This document shows, one piece after another, positions 21,368-32,070 of a stretch of 64,000 bases of DNA. The position numbers were made by a program, and so were the translations under genes. The stretch's first letter is position 1. The number at the start of each line of letters is the position of its first letter. Source of the DNA: Kappaphycus alvarezii (lineage: Eukaryota > Rhodophyta > Florideophyceae > Gigartinales > Solieriaceae); NCBI GenBank assembly GCA_002205965.3, contig NADL03000079.1, positions 1 to 64,000 of the forward strand, written 5' to 3'. The notes below the pieces were generated by a model. The model was not told the origin of the DNA, made no database searches, and saw nothing but the letters and a program-made list of their open reading frames with translations.

Positions 21368-22122
21368 GGGGAACGTTTGGGTGTTTTATTCTTGGAAGAT
21401 ATATCCGATCTATCCCATGGTTTTCCAGACCACCGCAATCGACTCAAAAAGGGTATACCGACACAGTAATGGGGAAGGAACTACGCTCGCTCCCTAAAAT
21501 GCCACCTTCAGGCCAGACATCAAGCAGGCCACATTGGACATGACGGCTGCTGCAGCTTTCCGTTGCATCAAAACCCCGCCGAACCTTTTCGTACGTTTCC
21601 AGTGCCCCACAGCCACGTTCCTTGCCAACGTCATTTAGCACTGCACATGCATCCGGCCTGCTTGATGGCTGGCCTGAAGGTAGCATTTTAGGGAGCGTAG
21701 TTCCTTCCCCATAACTGTGTCGTATACCCTTTTTGAGTCGATTGTGGTTGTCTGGAAAACCATGGTATAGATCGGATATATCTTCCAAGAGTAAAACACC
21801 CAACGTTCCCCACATGCATCCGGGTGCCAACCTCCAAGAGTGGAGATTGGCACAGGCACGAGCCTACCTCTGGTGGAGGTCGCGATAAAGGATTGATATC
21901 TTCTCTGCTTTACATTTGGCACTGCATTCAGAGAGGACATCGGGTTGAAGGCCCTCACTCTTCTGTTGGATGGAGCGAGGGGATTCACGAAGGTAACATC
22001 AAAAAAGTCGGTCCCTCCGCTGCTTCCCATTGCCTGGATGTCTTGTCCCGTGCGGTGGAGACCATGGCGTGGCTCAACAACAGGATGACGAGCAGCTCTT
22101 GCCAGGTCTTTCGCGAGAAGTG
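21368..22122 (-). mobile_element. 5'-truncated LINE with restriction-like endonuclease domain, inserted in unit R
   Basis: The minus frame from about 22,122 reads LAKDLARAARHPVVEPRHG, then GQDIQAMGSSGG and TDFFDVTFVNPLAPS, KQRRYQSF and VPVPISTLGGWHPDA. This parallels the RPD-x12-D-x-T...K endonuclease core at 58,770, with RPD changed to GQD. After a nested insertion (21,657-21,810) it resumes as CAVLNDVGKERGCGALETYE and ends near VACLMSGLKVAF. The 3' UTR ends ACCCAAACGTTCCCC at 21,368. Absent from unit R copy 1, where GTGCATTTATATCAAATC is uninterrupted. Confidence 0.85.
21657..21810 (+). mobile_element. 154-bp LINE 3' end nested in the LINE above, 13-bp TSD
   Basis: Flanked by CACATGCATCCGG at 21,644-21,656 and 21,811-21,823. 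The insert runs from CCTGCTTGATGGCTGGCC (last LINE codons, stop, 3' UTR) to ACGTTCCC and is opposite in strand to its host LINE, forming an inverted repeat with 21,368-21,535. This is a clean target-primed, 5'-truncated insertion. Confidence 0.92.
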
Positions 22123-23990
22123 TAAAGATGCACCGTTGAGCAAGTGTGCGAATGATGAAAGAGAAAGGTTCTCTTCCGTCTTGTGGTAGGGTGGAAAGTG
22201 GAGAGGGGGAAAGAGAAGAGAGAGTGTTGTAGGAGGGGTAAGGTTGAGTGAAAGGATAGGGTGGAGATTAAGGTAAAGGCAACGACAACGGCTGTGGGTA
22301 AACAAGGGGGAGAGTGAAGGTTTGAGAATGTTTGATGGTTGTGTATTGTTGAAGAGGGGGGGATCGGCGGGGTGGGGGAAGTGGGGTGGGGAGGGCTGAT
22401 AAAGGGTTTGGATGATAGCGGTTGGCGGTCATGTTTTCGGCTGATGTTGGGTGGGGAGGGGCGATTTGATGGTGTTACGAGGTAGGGTTCTGCAATACTG
22501 CTGGTTTTCGGGAGGTTTTCGGACGGTGAGGTAGACGAGGGCGCGAGGAACGGCGGATAGACGGTAGAGCGTGACAGGTTGAGGCCGAAAAGAATCATTT
22601 TGGAGCACGTGGAGGGGGTGTTGCCCTGAGACATTTGACAGTGAACAAAATGTTTTCAACTTATTTTCCTTTATTTTTCAAAAAACAGTGCCATCTGTGC
22701 TGACGGCCTTGTGGAATGCGTTTTCAAGGCTATTTGTTGTTAAGTTGGGAAGCGGGAGAGGTTGTACTTTGCACGGCAGGTCTTCTATTGATGGTATGTC
22801 CCCCATTGTCCGGTTACTTGGTCCAATAGCTAATTTTGTTTTTTAATTTATGTACAGTACAGTTCAATAGCTCTGGAAAGGGCCGATAATGTTCAGTCCG
22901 GTTTGATTTTTCCAATTTTTTTTTCTTGAATGCGCCATACGCCGACGTGGCCAGTTGGCCCAACTGGTTGCCCTCGTATCGTGGTATCTCGTAACCGCCC
23001 AATCTCGTACAGTAGCCCGACAGAGATCCGAGGCAGACACCGCCACGTTGGACCACTCATAGGCCGCCGATGACACTTTGGTATCTTGTCCACCCCTCAG
23101 TTTCAATAACGCTCAATTTCGCATGCGTACAATCCGCAGCCTTCCACCGTCAACGACTACAGCTGCACTAATACCCAGTCTACGCACATGCCGCTGTTGC
23201 ACTGATGCCCAGTCACCGCATTCCACTGGCCTCCAACGACTGGAATTGTCCACCAATAAACATTTGGAACGACCAGGCCAATGCCCTCCAGGACTGTAAC
23301 GTCCACAAATCAACCACTGGAACGGCCTGTCGATGTTCTGGGGATGAAAATTTTGAATTTCAAATCGATCTCTTTAGTTCCACATATGGCTGTGCGGCGC
23401 CATGACCTGGCCAAAACCAGTGCGCGACTGTACTTGTGGGACTGTACTCTACCCTGCTTGCTTGTCAGGAAATTGCTGCGTTATCGACACTGCACCACCC
23501 GTTACGATACTGCGCCACACTCAACTGTACTGTGCAATCAGCAATAAAATCAATTTCGGCGAAACGACGACCATGACCTCTTCCGCCCAGAACGAGAACC
23601 CTGCATTCCTCCACGAAACCGAAAAGAAAAATTCAAAACATTGAACCCGTGCGCAGCCGATCGACCGCTTCGGGCAATCTGACGCCGTTTTCAAGCTTTC
23701 CCGTCCTCTAATGCAAATCCACACCAACGTGTATTTTCCGGCGTCGTTGCATTCCTTGGGTCACGGACCGTGACCTCTTCCGCGAAACGAAAAACGAAAC
23801 ATACAAAAATTTGAACCGGTCCCCAGCCGATCAACCACTCCGGTCACGCACCGCCGACGCCGCCGTCTCTTTCAATTCTGGTTGGTTGAGCGCTCGGCCG
23901 CTTCGCCATCCTGTCCAACCCAGCAGGTACAGTACCAACGTTTTCAATGATTTTCATCTACTTTCATGGCAAGACGTACAGATTCGCACG
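22123..23990 (-). repeat. Repeat unit R, copy 2, remainder
   Basis: The reverse complement of 22,123-23,104 matches 9,700-10,618 and 15,514-15,590. The part at 23,104-23,420 matches 8,860-9,146. The part at 23,420-23,990 matches 32,700-33,200 and 48,960-49,450. A loose internal duplication is visible: GACCTCTTCCGC...GAAACGAAAA followed by CCAGCCGATC occurs twice (23,576-23,670 and 23,770-23,840). Open frames here are proline/threonine-rich by-products. No convincing gene. Confidence 0.7.
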
Positions 23991-24698
23991 GACTAGTCCA
24001 AACGATTAACATGGCCTCTGCAGTACCTGTACCATCTGTGCACCTACTGTATAAAGTTCCATGAAAACGCGGACACTCTTGACGCACCGGCGCATCGGCG
24101 CATCCAGTTAGCTTTTACCCGAATAATACTGTAGGACCAATCAGTGTACCACATAGATACAGTTTAATCTAAATATATCAATATTTTATTTCGATTTTTT
24201 TCCGCTTTTTAAATTAATTTAACAAATGTCTTTGATTCCAAAAAATGGCACTTGATATTCCTGTAGCCAATAGATATTGGAAAGAGATCAAAGTCAGTCA
24301 AGAATTTTTGGGCTTCTCGAATCAAAAAGATCGCACCGTATGCGGCGCTGTACAGTAGGTTGGCCCCAGAAAGCTGTGCTGTTCAATGAATCCAACGTAG
24401 ACTTTGGCTTGGTAAAGTCTTCTTCTTTTTGGTACGGTACAGTGTAAGGTACTGTATTTTGCTTCGCTATTGTACTGTACTGGGCATTGTAGCAGCACTG
24501 CAGTGGTAATTTATATTTAAATTTGTGACCTGCCGGGATTATTTCGAGTTCCGAGGGTCTGCATGAAACATGTACAACAAGGGACCGACTGGAACATAAG
24601 TTTGATTACCACATAGCAACATGAAGCTTGCGTTTTCTGCTAGACATTTGCCAGTCTTGTGCTGGTTTCACATTTAAGGAAGGATCGCCTAAACAAAA
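23991..24698. other. No recognisable gene; GTAC-rich
   Basis: Contains repeated TACTGTAC/GTACAGTA words (for example TTGGTACGGTACAGTG and ATTGTACTGTACTGGG near 24,430-24,485). 24,170-24,250 is A+T rich. No coding signal. Confidence 0.5.
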
Positions 24699-24788
24699 GT
24701 AGTTCCTTCCCCATTAATGTGTCGGTATACCCTTTTTATGGGATAGATCGGATATATCTTCCAAGAGTAAAACACCCAAACCTTCCCC
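24699..24788 (+). mobile_element. LINE 3' UTR fragment
   Basis: GTAGTTCCTTCCCCATTAATG, CGGTATACCCTTTTT and GGATATATCTTCCAAGAG lead to ACACCCAAACCTTCCCC, the same 3' end as at 21,368 and 21,810, with an internal deletion of the ~25 bases between CCCTTTTT and GGGATAGATC. No target-site duplication seen. Confidence 0.8.
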
Positions 24789-25446
24789 CTGTACGAGAAA
24801 CAGGGAGTTTGTTTAACGCAGGGCATGGCACTGAAATGCGGGATGTATGGCATGACCTACAGAATTGTGGACCGGGAACGTTGGGTGGAACCCCCACAGG
24901 GATGGAAAGGCTGAGGCTATTGTGAAACCGAAGATCCTGCCACAGCACGTGATACTCAGCACACAACCATCCTCCACGGGGCACTTTTGCTGCAGGGAGT
25001 TTGGGTGCTTATCTTTCCCGCAAAATTATTGTAACCGTGAAATAAAATATTTTGTAAAGAAAAAATTAAACTTTCTATAGGTCCTAGATAGAAGAACAAA
25101 ATCGGACAGAGAACTTTTGGGTTGCTTACCGAGTGATTTCATGTGACTATCTCTCACGTTTCAGTACTCCCTTTCATATGCCGTTCGATATCACCGTTCA
25201 CTTTCAGCTGACCATATTTTTCATGCATTAAAAAACACCCCAAATTTCCCCCCCTTTAGGGTATATTCAAGATTCCTTTCTTTCCGGCCCCGGGATCATT
25301 ACTGTGAACATAGCCCTCCAATTCTTTTTCCCTTACAAAGTCGCTTTTCTCCTCGACCGCATCCATTTTTCCCCTCACCTATCTCTTCCACTCTCGTTCT
25401 CGTTCTCTATCTCTTGATTTTGTTCTCCTATCACAAACGAAGACAA
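24789..25446. other. No recognisable gene
   Basis: Short frames only. 25,280-25,440 is pyrimidine-rich (TCTCTTCCACTCTCGTTCTCG), which may be regulatory for something nearby, but nothing proves it. Confidence 0.4.
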
Positions 25447-25713
25447 TTATCCCTTTGGAATAAAAGAGAATTCATTCAATATCTGTAGCGCCAACACGCC
25501 AAGCAACGAGAGAACCAAACGGAGGGCATCGTAACTCCTTCGTGCAGCCTGTTTCTGCTTCACTCGCCTTTCTGCGTTATATTCCACAAAGGCTGTATCC
25601 TGTCCGAATTTCCGCCTTCTCAAATCCGGTCCATTTCCATCCCTGCTCAGAGACATAAGTCCGCCTAGCAACGCAGTCACTTTCATTTCATCGCCTACAA
25701 ACTTCCAATTCAC
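25447..25713 (-). CDS. Small hypothetical protein with one membrane segment
   Basis: An 88-codon minus frame. The first in-frame ATG is at residue 11 (MKVTALLGG); the frame itself opens at a GTG after TGACAG, so it could be a terminal exon. Residues ~33-60 are highly charged (RRRKFGQDTAF, RVKQKQAARR). Residues 64-83 (LRLVLSLLGVLALQILNEF) form one predicted transmembrane helix near the C-terminus, as in tail-anchored proteins. No family recognised, and a chance ORF is possible. Confidence 0.3.
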   Translation of the reverse strand: MNWKFVGDEMKVTALLGGLMSLSRDGNGPDLRRRKFGQDTAFVEYNAERRVKQKQAARRSYDALRLVLSLLGVLALQILNEFSFIPKG

Positions 25714-26027
25714 CTGTCAGTCACTGTTGCTATCGCCTATCGCTACGTCGCATTTCCTCCTGCTTCTTCTGATTCTCAAGGCATCATCTGCGTACCGGAC
25801 CATACTTAAATGACTTTGGACTCAGAGTTACCCCTTTACCTTCCATTTCCTCCCACTCAAACCAACTCTCTTCATATCCACCTCTTTTCACTCACTACCA
25901 CTCCCAACTTTCTGTGATCGACAAAAACGACCCCCTCCCTTAGCGCCGCTGAGGCTGCCAAACATGTCACTATATGGAACTGTAGTGAGCACCGCAAAAT
26001 CGCTGGCAACGCTTCACCACTGCGATC

Positions 26028-26361
26028 TTAATTTGTGTGCCCATCAATCAATGCCTTTTGGATTTTGTTTGCTTACTAATTTTGGATTGCGATTTGTGTA
26101 TAGTGATCAGCAAATATGGTGGAGGGAATACAGTGCGTATATTACGAACACGTTGTCATATCCTTATGGGATAGCTTATTAATTTCACAGTGCATTGACA
26201 GTGCGGTATCAGGGCCTCTGGACCATTGAGAAGTTGATGAAACTTTACTTCATTGAGTATCTATCGTGTGCACTACAGGACTGACTATACGGCTTACAGG
26301 TAGGCTTCACGAGGCTCTATATTTGTACTGAATAAACATTGAGTAAGGAATATAGGTGACA
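26028..26361 (+). repeat. 5' LTR of copia C
   Basis: 334 bp. Its first base pair TT replaces the TG of the 3' LTR. Unique insertion relative to the 3' LTR: AGAAGTTGATGAAACTTTAC through GACTATACGGC (26,228-26,296). The alternative end at 26,404 (TATAACA, just before a tRNA-complementary site) is possible if the 3' LTR is truncated. Confidence 0.8.
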
Positions 26362-26660
26362 AGAGAGCCAGCGCATGTGGCTCAGTGGCTAACGTTTATA
26401 ACAGATTATGGGCCCAGATGACGTTGCCGCTGTGGTCGCGGTTTCGAACCCGCTGGGTGCACTGAGTGGGATATTTGTCATGAGCGTTACTGTAATGCAC
26501 TGTGTAAGCCCTGAACCCCTCGACAAGCATCTTGTAGTAGTGCCTCTGAGCGAGGGGGGGTGTTGATACATATGTGTTGTGGTCTGCTCCGTGGCACAAG
26601 AGAGCCAGCGCATGTGGCTCAGTGGCTAACGATTTTAGCAGATTATGGGCCCAGAAAATC
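26362..26660 (+). repeat. tRNA-like (SINE-like) leader with internal promoter boxes
   Basis: TGGCTCAGTGG (about 26,379) fits an RNA polymerase III A box, and GTTTCGAACCC (about 26,440), some 60 bp later, fits a B box. The stems fold poorly, so it is not a working tRNA. The first ~60 bp recur at 26,599-26,657. Both copies contain ATTATGGGCCCAG, complementary to the anticodon arm of eukaryotic initiator tRNA-Met, the site used by Drosophila copia with a half-tRNA primer. Either a tRNA-derived SINE joined to the element or a duplicated primer-binding region. Confidence 0.5.
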
Positions 26661-26884
26661 GGAGTTAATTTCCCTCGCTTACTTCATCTTTACCCTCTTC
26701 CTCTTCATCAGCATTTTACCTTCCTTCTGTAACCAAGTTGCTCACCGCTTACCTACTGCTGCTGTTGCTAACTAGTTTCTAATCGATGGAAGTCAACAAG
26801 CGTGCATACAAATTTGATGGAGTAATTGGAGGATTTTGGCGTTTGGGAGGCACGAACTGAGGCTGTCTTGGAGGATAAAGTGTT

Positions 26885-27148
26885 TTGAACGTGGTCCTTG
26901 ACGACGTAGTTGGAAATGGGAAGAGAGATTTGGATTCCAGTGTGAAGCTCTCCGTTGCAAAGGCCCGAGCGACCATCATGTCGGTGCTAGGGGAAAGGCC
27001 CATGAAATTTGTCATTCCTTTCAAGAATGACCCGCATAAGATGTGGAAAAAGCTAAAGGAGCGTTATGCCGTATCAAGTGTAGCGGCGAAAGTCCAACTC
27101 CAGTCACAGATCATTAAGTTATCATACAGAGATCAACGTATGCAATAG
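26885..27148 (+). pseudogene. Copia C gag
   Basis: RDLDSSVKLSVAKARATIM, then DPHKMWKKLKERYAVSSV and KVQLQSQIIKLSYRD are gag (UBN2-type) motifs. A TAG at 27,146-27,148 interrupts it; the same frame continues YIGMFEELFNLLSGMG beyond. The start codon is not preserved. Confidence 0.8.
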
Positions 27149-27365
27149 TACATCGGTATGTTCGAGGAGTTATTCAACCTTCTCTCAGGAATGGGTAGCT
27201 CAATAAGTGAAGATATGCAAGTCACTATTTTTCTGGCATCGTTTTGATCAAAGAGTGGTTCCCCCTTCGGTCATGCCATCGCATCACTGCAGGCAGCCGA
27301 AGGCAACCTGTAATGGGAAAAGGTAACTGCTGTTATTTTACAAGAGTATAAAGAACAGCAGTGGA

Positions 27366-27581
27366 ATGAAAGGGATTCAGAAGAAGGCTGCTAGTGTAAG
27401 AAGAGGCTCTGCTAGAGCATTGAAAGCTCAGTATTATGGGAACGGTAAGCGCAAACCGACAAAAGGCGTGCTTCAGTGTGGCAAGGTTGGCCACATAGCG
27501 AGAAATTACTGGACTTGTAACGAAGAAGGTAGATCACCGAGTACGAAGGGAACATACGGTTCAGTAAACATGCGACTATGA
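27366..27581 (+). pseudogene. Copia C gag zinc knuckle
   Basis: A basic stretch (RRGSARALKAQYYGNGKRK) is followed by LQCGKVGHIARNYWTC, a degenerate CCHC knuckle in which the first Cys is missing. Confidence 0.65.
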
Positions 27582-27931
27582 TGACGACAGCTCAACGCAA
27601 GGGCACGTTGAGCTGTACAAGACGCCTACAGATGTTGTCCAGATTGTTGACTCTGTGCGTCAGACCAATGGTCAACAGTATGGAATTTATGTATGATGTA
27701 GAGCGGCTCCCTGATCCAAGGGAAATTGTGATTGGGATGGCTCGGTGGTGAAGGCCACTCACAAGGGTAATGTTGTCATTGAGGTCGATTTAAACAATCG
27801 CAAAGAGAAATCATACAGGAGGGAGCTTGTTATTGACAACGTATTACTAGTTCCCAAGCTGCACACCTGTCTGATCTCATGCGCCGCTCTCTGCCCGCAG
27901 GACATCGTGTAACATTTTATGAGACACTTGT

Positions 27932-28688
27932 GTGGCAGTTCGAGGTGGACGAGTATGCTTCCGTGGAACACTACGAAATGGAATTTACACTGTGAATGGA
28001 AGTATCGGAGCTTTGCTTGGGATCATCACCCCCTCAGGAGTAGTGCGAGAATGGCTACCACGAAGGAGAGACCTTGTGCATGATAGATTGGGTCATGCTA
28101 ACACAGATTCAATCAAAGATCTCATCAGAAAGAACGCTGTGCTTGGGTTAGACTTGAGTGCGCCACGGCGCACAGGCAGGTACTGTGAAGCTTGCCTAAA
28201 GGGAAAGCAGCATAAGCTCTCATTGCATCCCAGAACTCAGAGATCGACGAAAATAGGGAGGTCATACAGTGACCTGTCAGGCAAAATGTCAGAGACCTCT
28301 TTGGGTGGTTCCAAATATTACGTGACATTTATCGATGAGTGCTCCGGCTATATCGTGGTTGTCGCCGTTGCTAAGAAAAGCGACTTTGCTGACGCATTTA
28401 AACGGTTCCACGTGTGGTTTGAGAGGCGCTACAATTGTTCAATCAAGCGTCTGCATTGCGACGGAGGAGGCGAATATGTCGCGCTCCAGGACTCCTGACA
28501 AAAGTGGAATAGAGATGCACGACCATCCGTCATACTGTCCTGAATTGAATGGAATTGCGGAGCGTACAAATCGCACGTTGATGGATAGTGCCCGTTCAAT
28601 GATGTTTCACGCAAAATGCCTATTGTTTTTTGGGCTGAGGCTGTCGCTCACGCAGCGGAATACGAAACGGTTTTCTCTGTCCTACTAA
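27932..28688 (+). pseudogene. Copia C GAG-pre-integrase and integrase
   Basis: The HHCC finger is LVHDRLGHANTDS and RYCEACLKGKQHKL. Integrase Asp 1 is in RSYSDLSGKM and Asp 2 in LHCDGGGEYVAL. After a frameshift near 28,495 the Glu block ELNGIAERTNRTLMDSARSM follows, so all three catalytic residues survive. C-terminal parts (TSYEVLTGMKPRVDHLRVF) lie in another frame to about 28,800. Confidence 0.88.
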
Positions 28689-29374
28689 CTCAACTAAGAC
28701 TTCGTATGAGGTGCTCACAGGGATGAAGCCACGTGTTGATCATCTCCGAGTGTTTCGGAGTTTGGCATGGCGTCATGTGCCGAAAGAAAAACGCAATAAG
28801 TTATGGCACGAGCCGACAAGGGTATTACATAGGCTGCTATGACAACGGACGTACAAAATTTGGCTAGGTTCTGGACGAAATCCTGTGGTTGCGAAACTCC
28901 TTTGCATTTCAGAGAAATTCCTCTCTGTTGAATGGTATGGCCTTGAAAGCAGCACACAAGATACATCCCCTGACGAGGCACAGGCAGAAACAGACGAAGA
29001 CGAGGCCACTGGAGACACACACGTGTGCAGCCTCTGACACAACAGAGAAGTTGCTCACATACATGAATCCCCCGGAAAATTCAGACGAACCATCCCTTCC
29101 GAGCCCAAAGGTACGGATAATGGAACGGCAGATGCGGCAGTTTAGAGGGGGCTGATTTGGAACATCGTGATAACCGTGAAGTTCAGATATTACACACGGT
29201 GGTGGGGATTCAGAGGGAGAGGTATCCGTCTCGAAACCGGAGACAGGTGTCCTTTTATGTTCCAGGTAGCGCACATGCGCGTTCACTCGGATGATGAACC
29301 GTTGGTAACGAAAGCCCTGGCAGGGAAGGAATGCAAGGAATGGGAAGCTGCAATCAAATTGAGATGAAATCACT

Positions 29375-29960
29375 GAAGGAGCACCAGACGTGGACCCTTA
29401 GCGTACTCCAAACGGGTTAAACTCTGTCCACTAGAATAATATTGAAGAAAAAAAGGAAAGCTGATGGATCTTGCTAGATACAAAGCCAGGTTAGTTGTGC
29501 GCGGATTCTTGCAAGGTAACGTCGAAATCACATATGCGCCAGTTGTGTATTTTGCTTCTGTAAGGACTGCCTGACTTTTGCCGTCAGAAAAGGGTATTAT
29601 ATTGAGCAAATGGATGTCCGGACAGCTTTCTTCCATAGTGACATTGATGACGACATAACGTTCTCCCACCAGAGGGTGCTGGTATTTCAGTCAAGTCTGG
29701 ACATGCGTTTAAACTACAAAAGGGTCTTTATGGGCTCAAAAAGGCTCCTCGACTTTGGTACGAGAAATGGATTCGGACTGTCAAAGAGTTAAAATTTTCG
29801 GATCTTACAGAATAATCCTGTATCTTTCGCAAAGGATTCGTTTGGGTGCTTCTTTATGTTGATGATGTTATATTGATGGGATCGTCAATGAGCAACATCA
29901 AGGAAGTAAAAGCGCAGCTTTCGTCTAAACTGGATATAAAGATTTAGGAGAACTGCAGGA
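29375..29960 (+). pseudogene. Copia C reverse transcriptase
   Basis: ARYKARLVVRGFLQG (29,473 on) leads to QMDVRTAFFHSDIDDDITF (motif A) and then LLYVDDVILMGSS (about 29,850) with intact YVDD. KQAP-type text is altered (FMGSKRLLDFGTRNGF). Several frameshifts and a TAG near 29,944 break the domain. Confidence 0.85.
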
Positions 29961-30169
29961 GTTTCTAGGGGTGAAGTTTGTCGAGAGGAAGAGAGGTCTT
30001 ATTTGTCTCAAGCTCACTATGTGCGCCAGTTGCTTGAGCGGTTTTGCATGGCGGACTAAGCCAGTTAATACTCCTGCGTTGATGGAACGAGGAATTGCAG
30101 AGTCTGACAATCGAGTGGATCAGAGATATTATCAGGAAATTGTTGGGCTCTCCTCTATTTCTCCACCCG

Positions 30170-30745
30170 TACTCGCCCCGATATATCTGCTGCAGTGAAC
30201 TTACTATGTCGCAGAGCCGCCCTGCCGACAGAATCAGATCTTCTTGCAGCGAATAGGGTACTGAGGTATCTCAAAGGAACCGTTTAACTTTCGCTGAAGC
30301 TTACAGTGGACGATGGACATTTGTTTGTTATTGTGATAGCGATTGGGCTGTTTATTACAGTGAACGAAACTCCGCAATGGCTATTCTGATTCAGCTAGGT
30401 TCAACCAGCGTTTACTGGTCGACTGCAAAGCAAGACGATGTGGCGCTGTCGTCCACAGAAGCCGAAAACATTGAAATGTGTGAGGCTAGTAAGGTCTTGA
30501 TCTGGATACGAATGCTTCTGTGCGAATTTGATGAAACAGTTACTGATGCGACCACATTGTATGAAGATAATCAAGGCGCGATACGTTGAGGATCGAAGGG
30601 CGTACGAAATGCCAAGCATGTCGCAATTCGCCGGAACTTTGTCAAAGAAAAGGTTGACCGTCAAGAGATCAACCTGCGCTACAGCCCTACGGATTATATG
30701 TTGGCCGACGCACTCTCCAAGCCTCTTTTACGTGTGAAGTTTGAA
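30170..30745 (+). pseudogene. Copia C RNase H
   Basis: The frame has YWSTAKQDDVALSSTEAENI and TLYEDNQGAIR, ending at a TGA (30,587-30,589). In the next frame NAKHVAIRRNFVKEKV and NLRYSPTDYMLADALSKPL complete the domain, about 60 bp before the polypurine tract. Confidence 0.85.
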
Positions 30746-30803
30746 AAGCATTGTCAAAGCATGAGGTCTGTGGGGATATTGATGCGATGGGCAAGAGGGG
30801 GCG

Positions 30804-31078
30804 TGATTTTGTGTGCCCATCCATCAATGCATTTTTCGAGTTTGTTGCTTACTAATTTGGACTGCGATTTGTGTATTGTGATCAGCAAATACGGTGAAGG
30901 GAATACAGTGCGTATATTACGTACAAGTTGTCATATCCTTATGATATAGCTTACTATTTTCACAGTGCATTGAGAAATGCGGTATCAGGACCTCTGAACC
31001 ATTGGGAATGTTACAGGTAGGCTTCACGAGGCTCTACATTTGTACTGAATAGACATTGAGTAAGGAATATAGGTGACA
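30804..31078 (+). repeat. 3' LTR of copia C
   Basis: 275 bp starting TGATTTTGTGTGCCC after the purine tract. Ends TAGGTGACA, then AGCGAACAG. Confidence 0.85.
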
Positions 31079-31299
31079 AGCGAACAGTTGTATGCAGGAT
31101 ATGTCGACTGGAAGCCGGGAGAAGGTAGAAAGGATTTTACCATTACAGTAGTATACAATGCAGTGGGTTTTACCGTCGCTTTGAGTTTAGAATTGAAGTG
31201 AGCACGAGAAATAGAATCAAAGTGCGCGCCCACTGCTTCAAAAATACACTGCGCTTAGCAACGACGCCACTCCGAGAAGTAACTCAAGAAACACTCATA

Positions 31300-32070
31300 G
31301 TGTGAAGAGTACAAAGGTCAAGACAAAGACCCTAACAGAGCTGTGATTGACACAGCAACAGGAGAGCGTGTGCTTCTAACTCAACATGTTCCTATTTGGC
31401 ATACAATTGAAAATAGGAAAGTCACCGGCAATGCAACCCTACTGCGAAAAAACTTGGAAACTTATCTTCGCAAAAATCCTCATTGCGAAGTCTATAGCAA
31501 CCAGGACAAGCTCCCACGTGGAATCATCCAGGCTCCATCTTGGCCTATGGCTGAACCCACTTTCCCGGTCCCTAGCGTGAGCGACCGCGGCGTCGCTCCA
31601 TCTCCCCGTACAGCACCGTCTATAAATGTCACTGGGACCACGAGTGTTACACTGGATCAAATCACGGGCCGCCCATCTCCGCCTAAGTCCTTTTTGAAAC
31701 CTCGCTACATTGGGGCCTTCGACGGTACGCCACGTCAACTCCGATTCAGAATCCATTTTACGGATCCACCCGCACTCGACATGCAGCTCCATTCAACCAA
31801 CCCTCTGCGCCCTTGCCAATCCCGTCCTCCTCATTCCGCTCGAGCGAATGATCGGCACGACAGTTCCACTTCATTGCTTTACTGCTTCAAAGCAGGTCTT
31901 CGACTCTGTGACAAAGGGTCAACAGACTACTAAGAAGAGATTAATGATTGATGTAATGGCTGCTCGCGAGTCGTACAGGAACCATGAGATAACTCAAATT
32001 GGACTGGTAAGCAAAAGAAAACCCTGCTGACGGGCTTTCTAAACTTCGAAAAAACGGAGCCCAAATGCAG
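31300..32070 (+). pseudogene. Internally deleted Ty1/copia element G (integrase tail joined to RNase H)
   Basis: The first part reads VIDTATGERVLLTQHVPIWH, the post-integrase region of copia. A proline-rich stretch follows, then RMIGTTVPLHCFTASKQVFD, TKKRLMIDVMAARESY and ENPADGLSK (in the adjacent frame), the RNase H end. The whole RT is missing. This is a different copia lineage from B, C and D, judged by the KRLMIDV-ENPADGLSK signature. Purine-rich GAAAGCGCGGGAGTG at about 32,140 may be its polypurine tract. Confidence 0.75.

Larger units (their letters stand above)
26028..31078 (+). mobile_element. Ty1/copia retrotransposon C with both LTRs
   Basis: LTRs at 26,028-26,361 and 30,804-31,078 share TTTGTGTGCCCATC at the start and GAATATAGGTGACA at the end. 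The 3' LTR starts TG directly after the purine tract GCAAGAGGGGGCG. Gag, CCHC, pre-integrase, integrase, RT and RNase H follow in copia order. The 5' LTR carries about 60 bp that the 3' LTR lacks. No target duplication was found. Frameshifts and stops occur in most domains, so it is inactive, but it keeps a full DDE triad and YVDD. Confidence 0.9.

Noticed and set aside
25800-25835. YADD motif suggesting an RT on the minus strand
   Set aside because: The frame around it (MVRYADDALRIRRS) is short and has no other RT motif.
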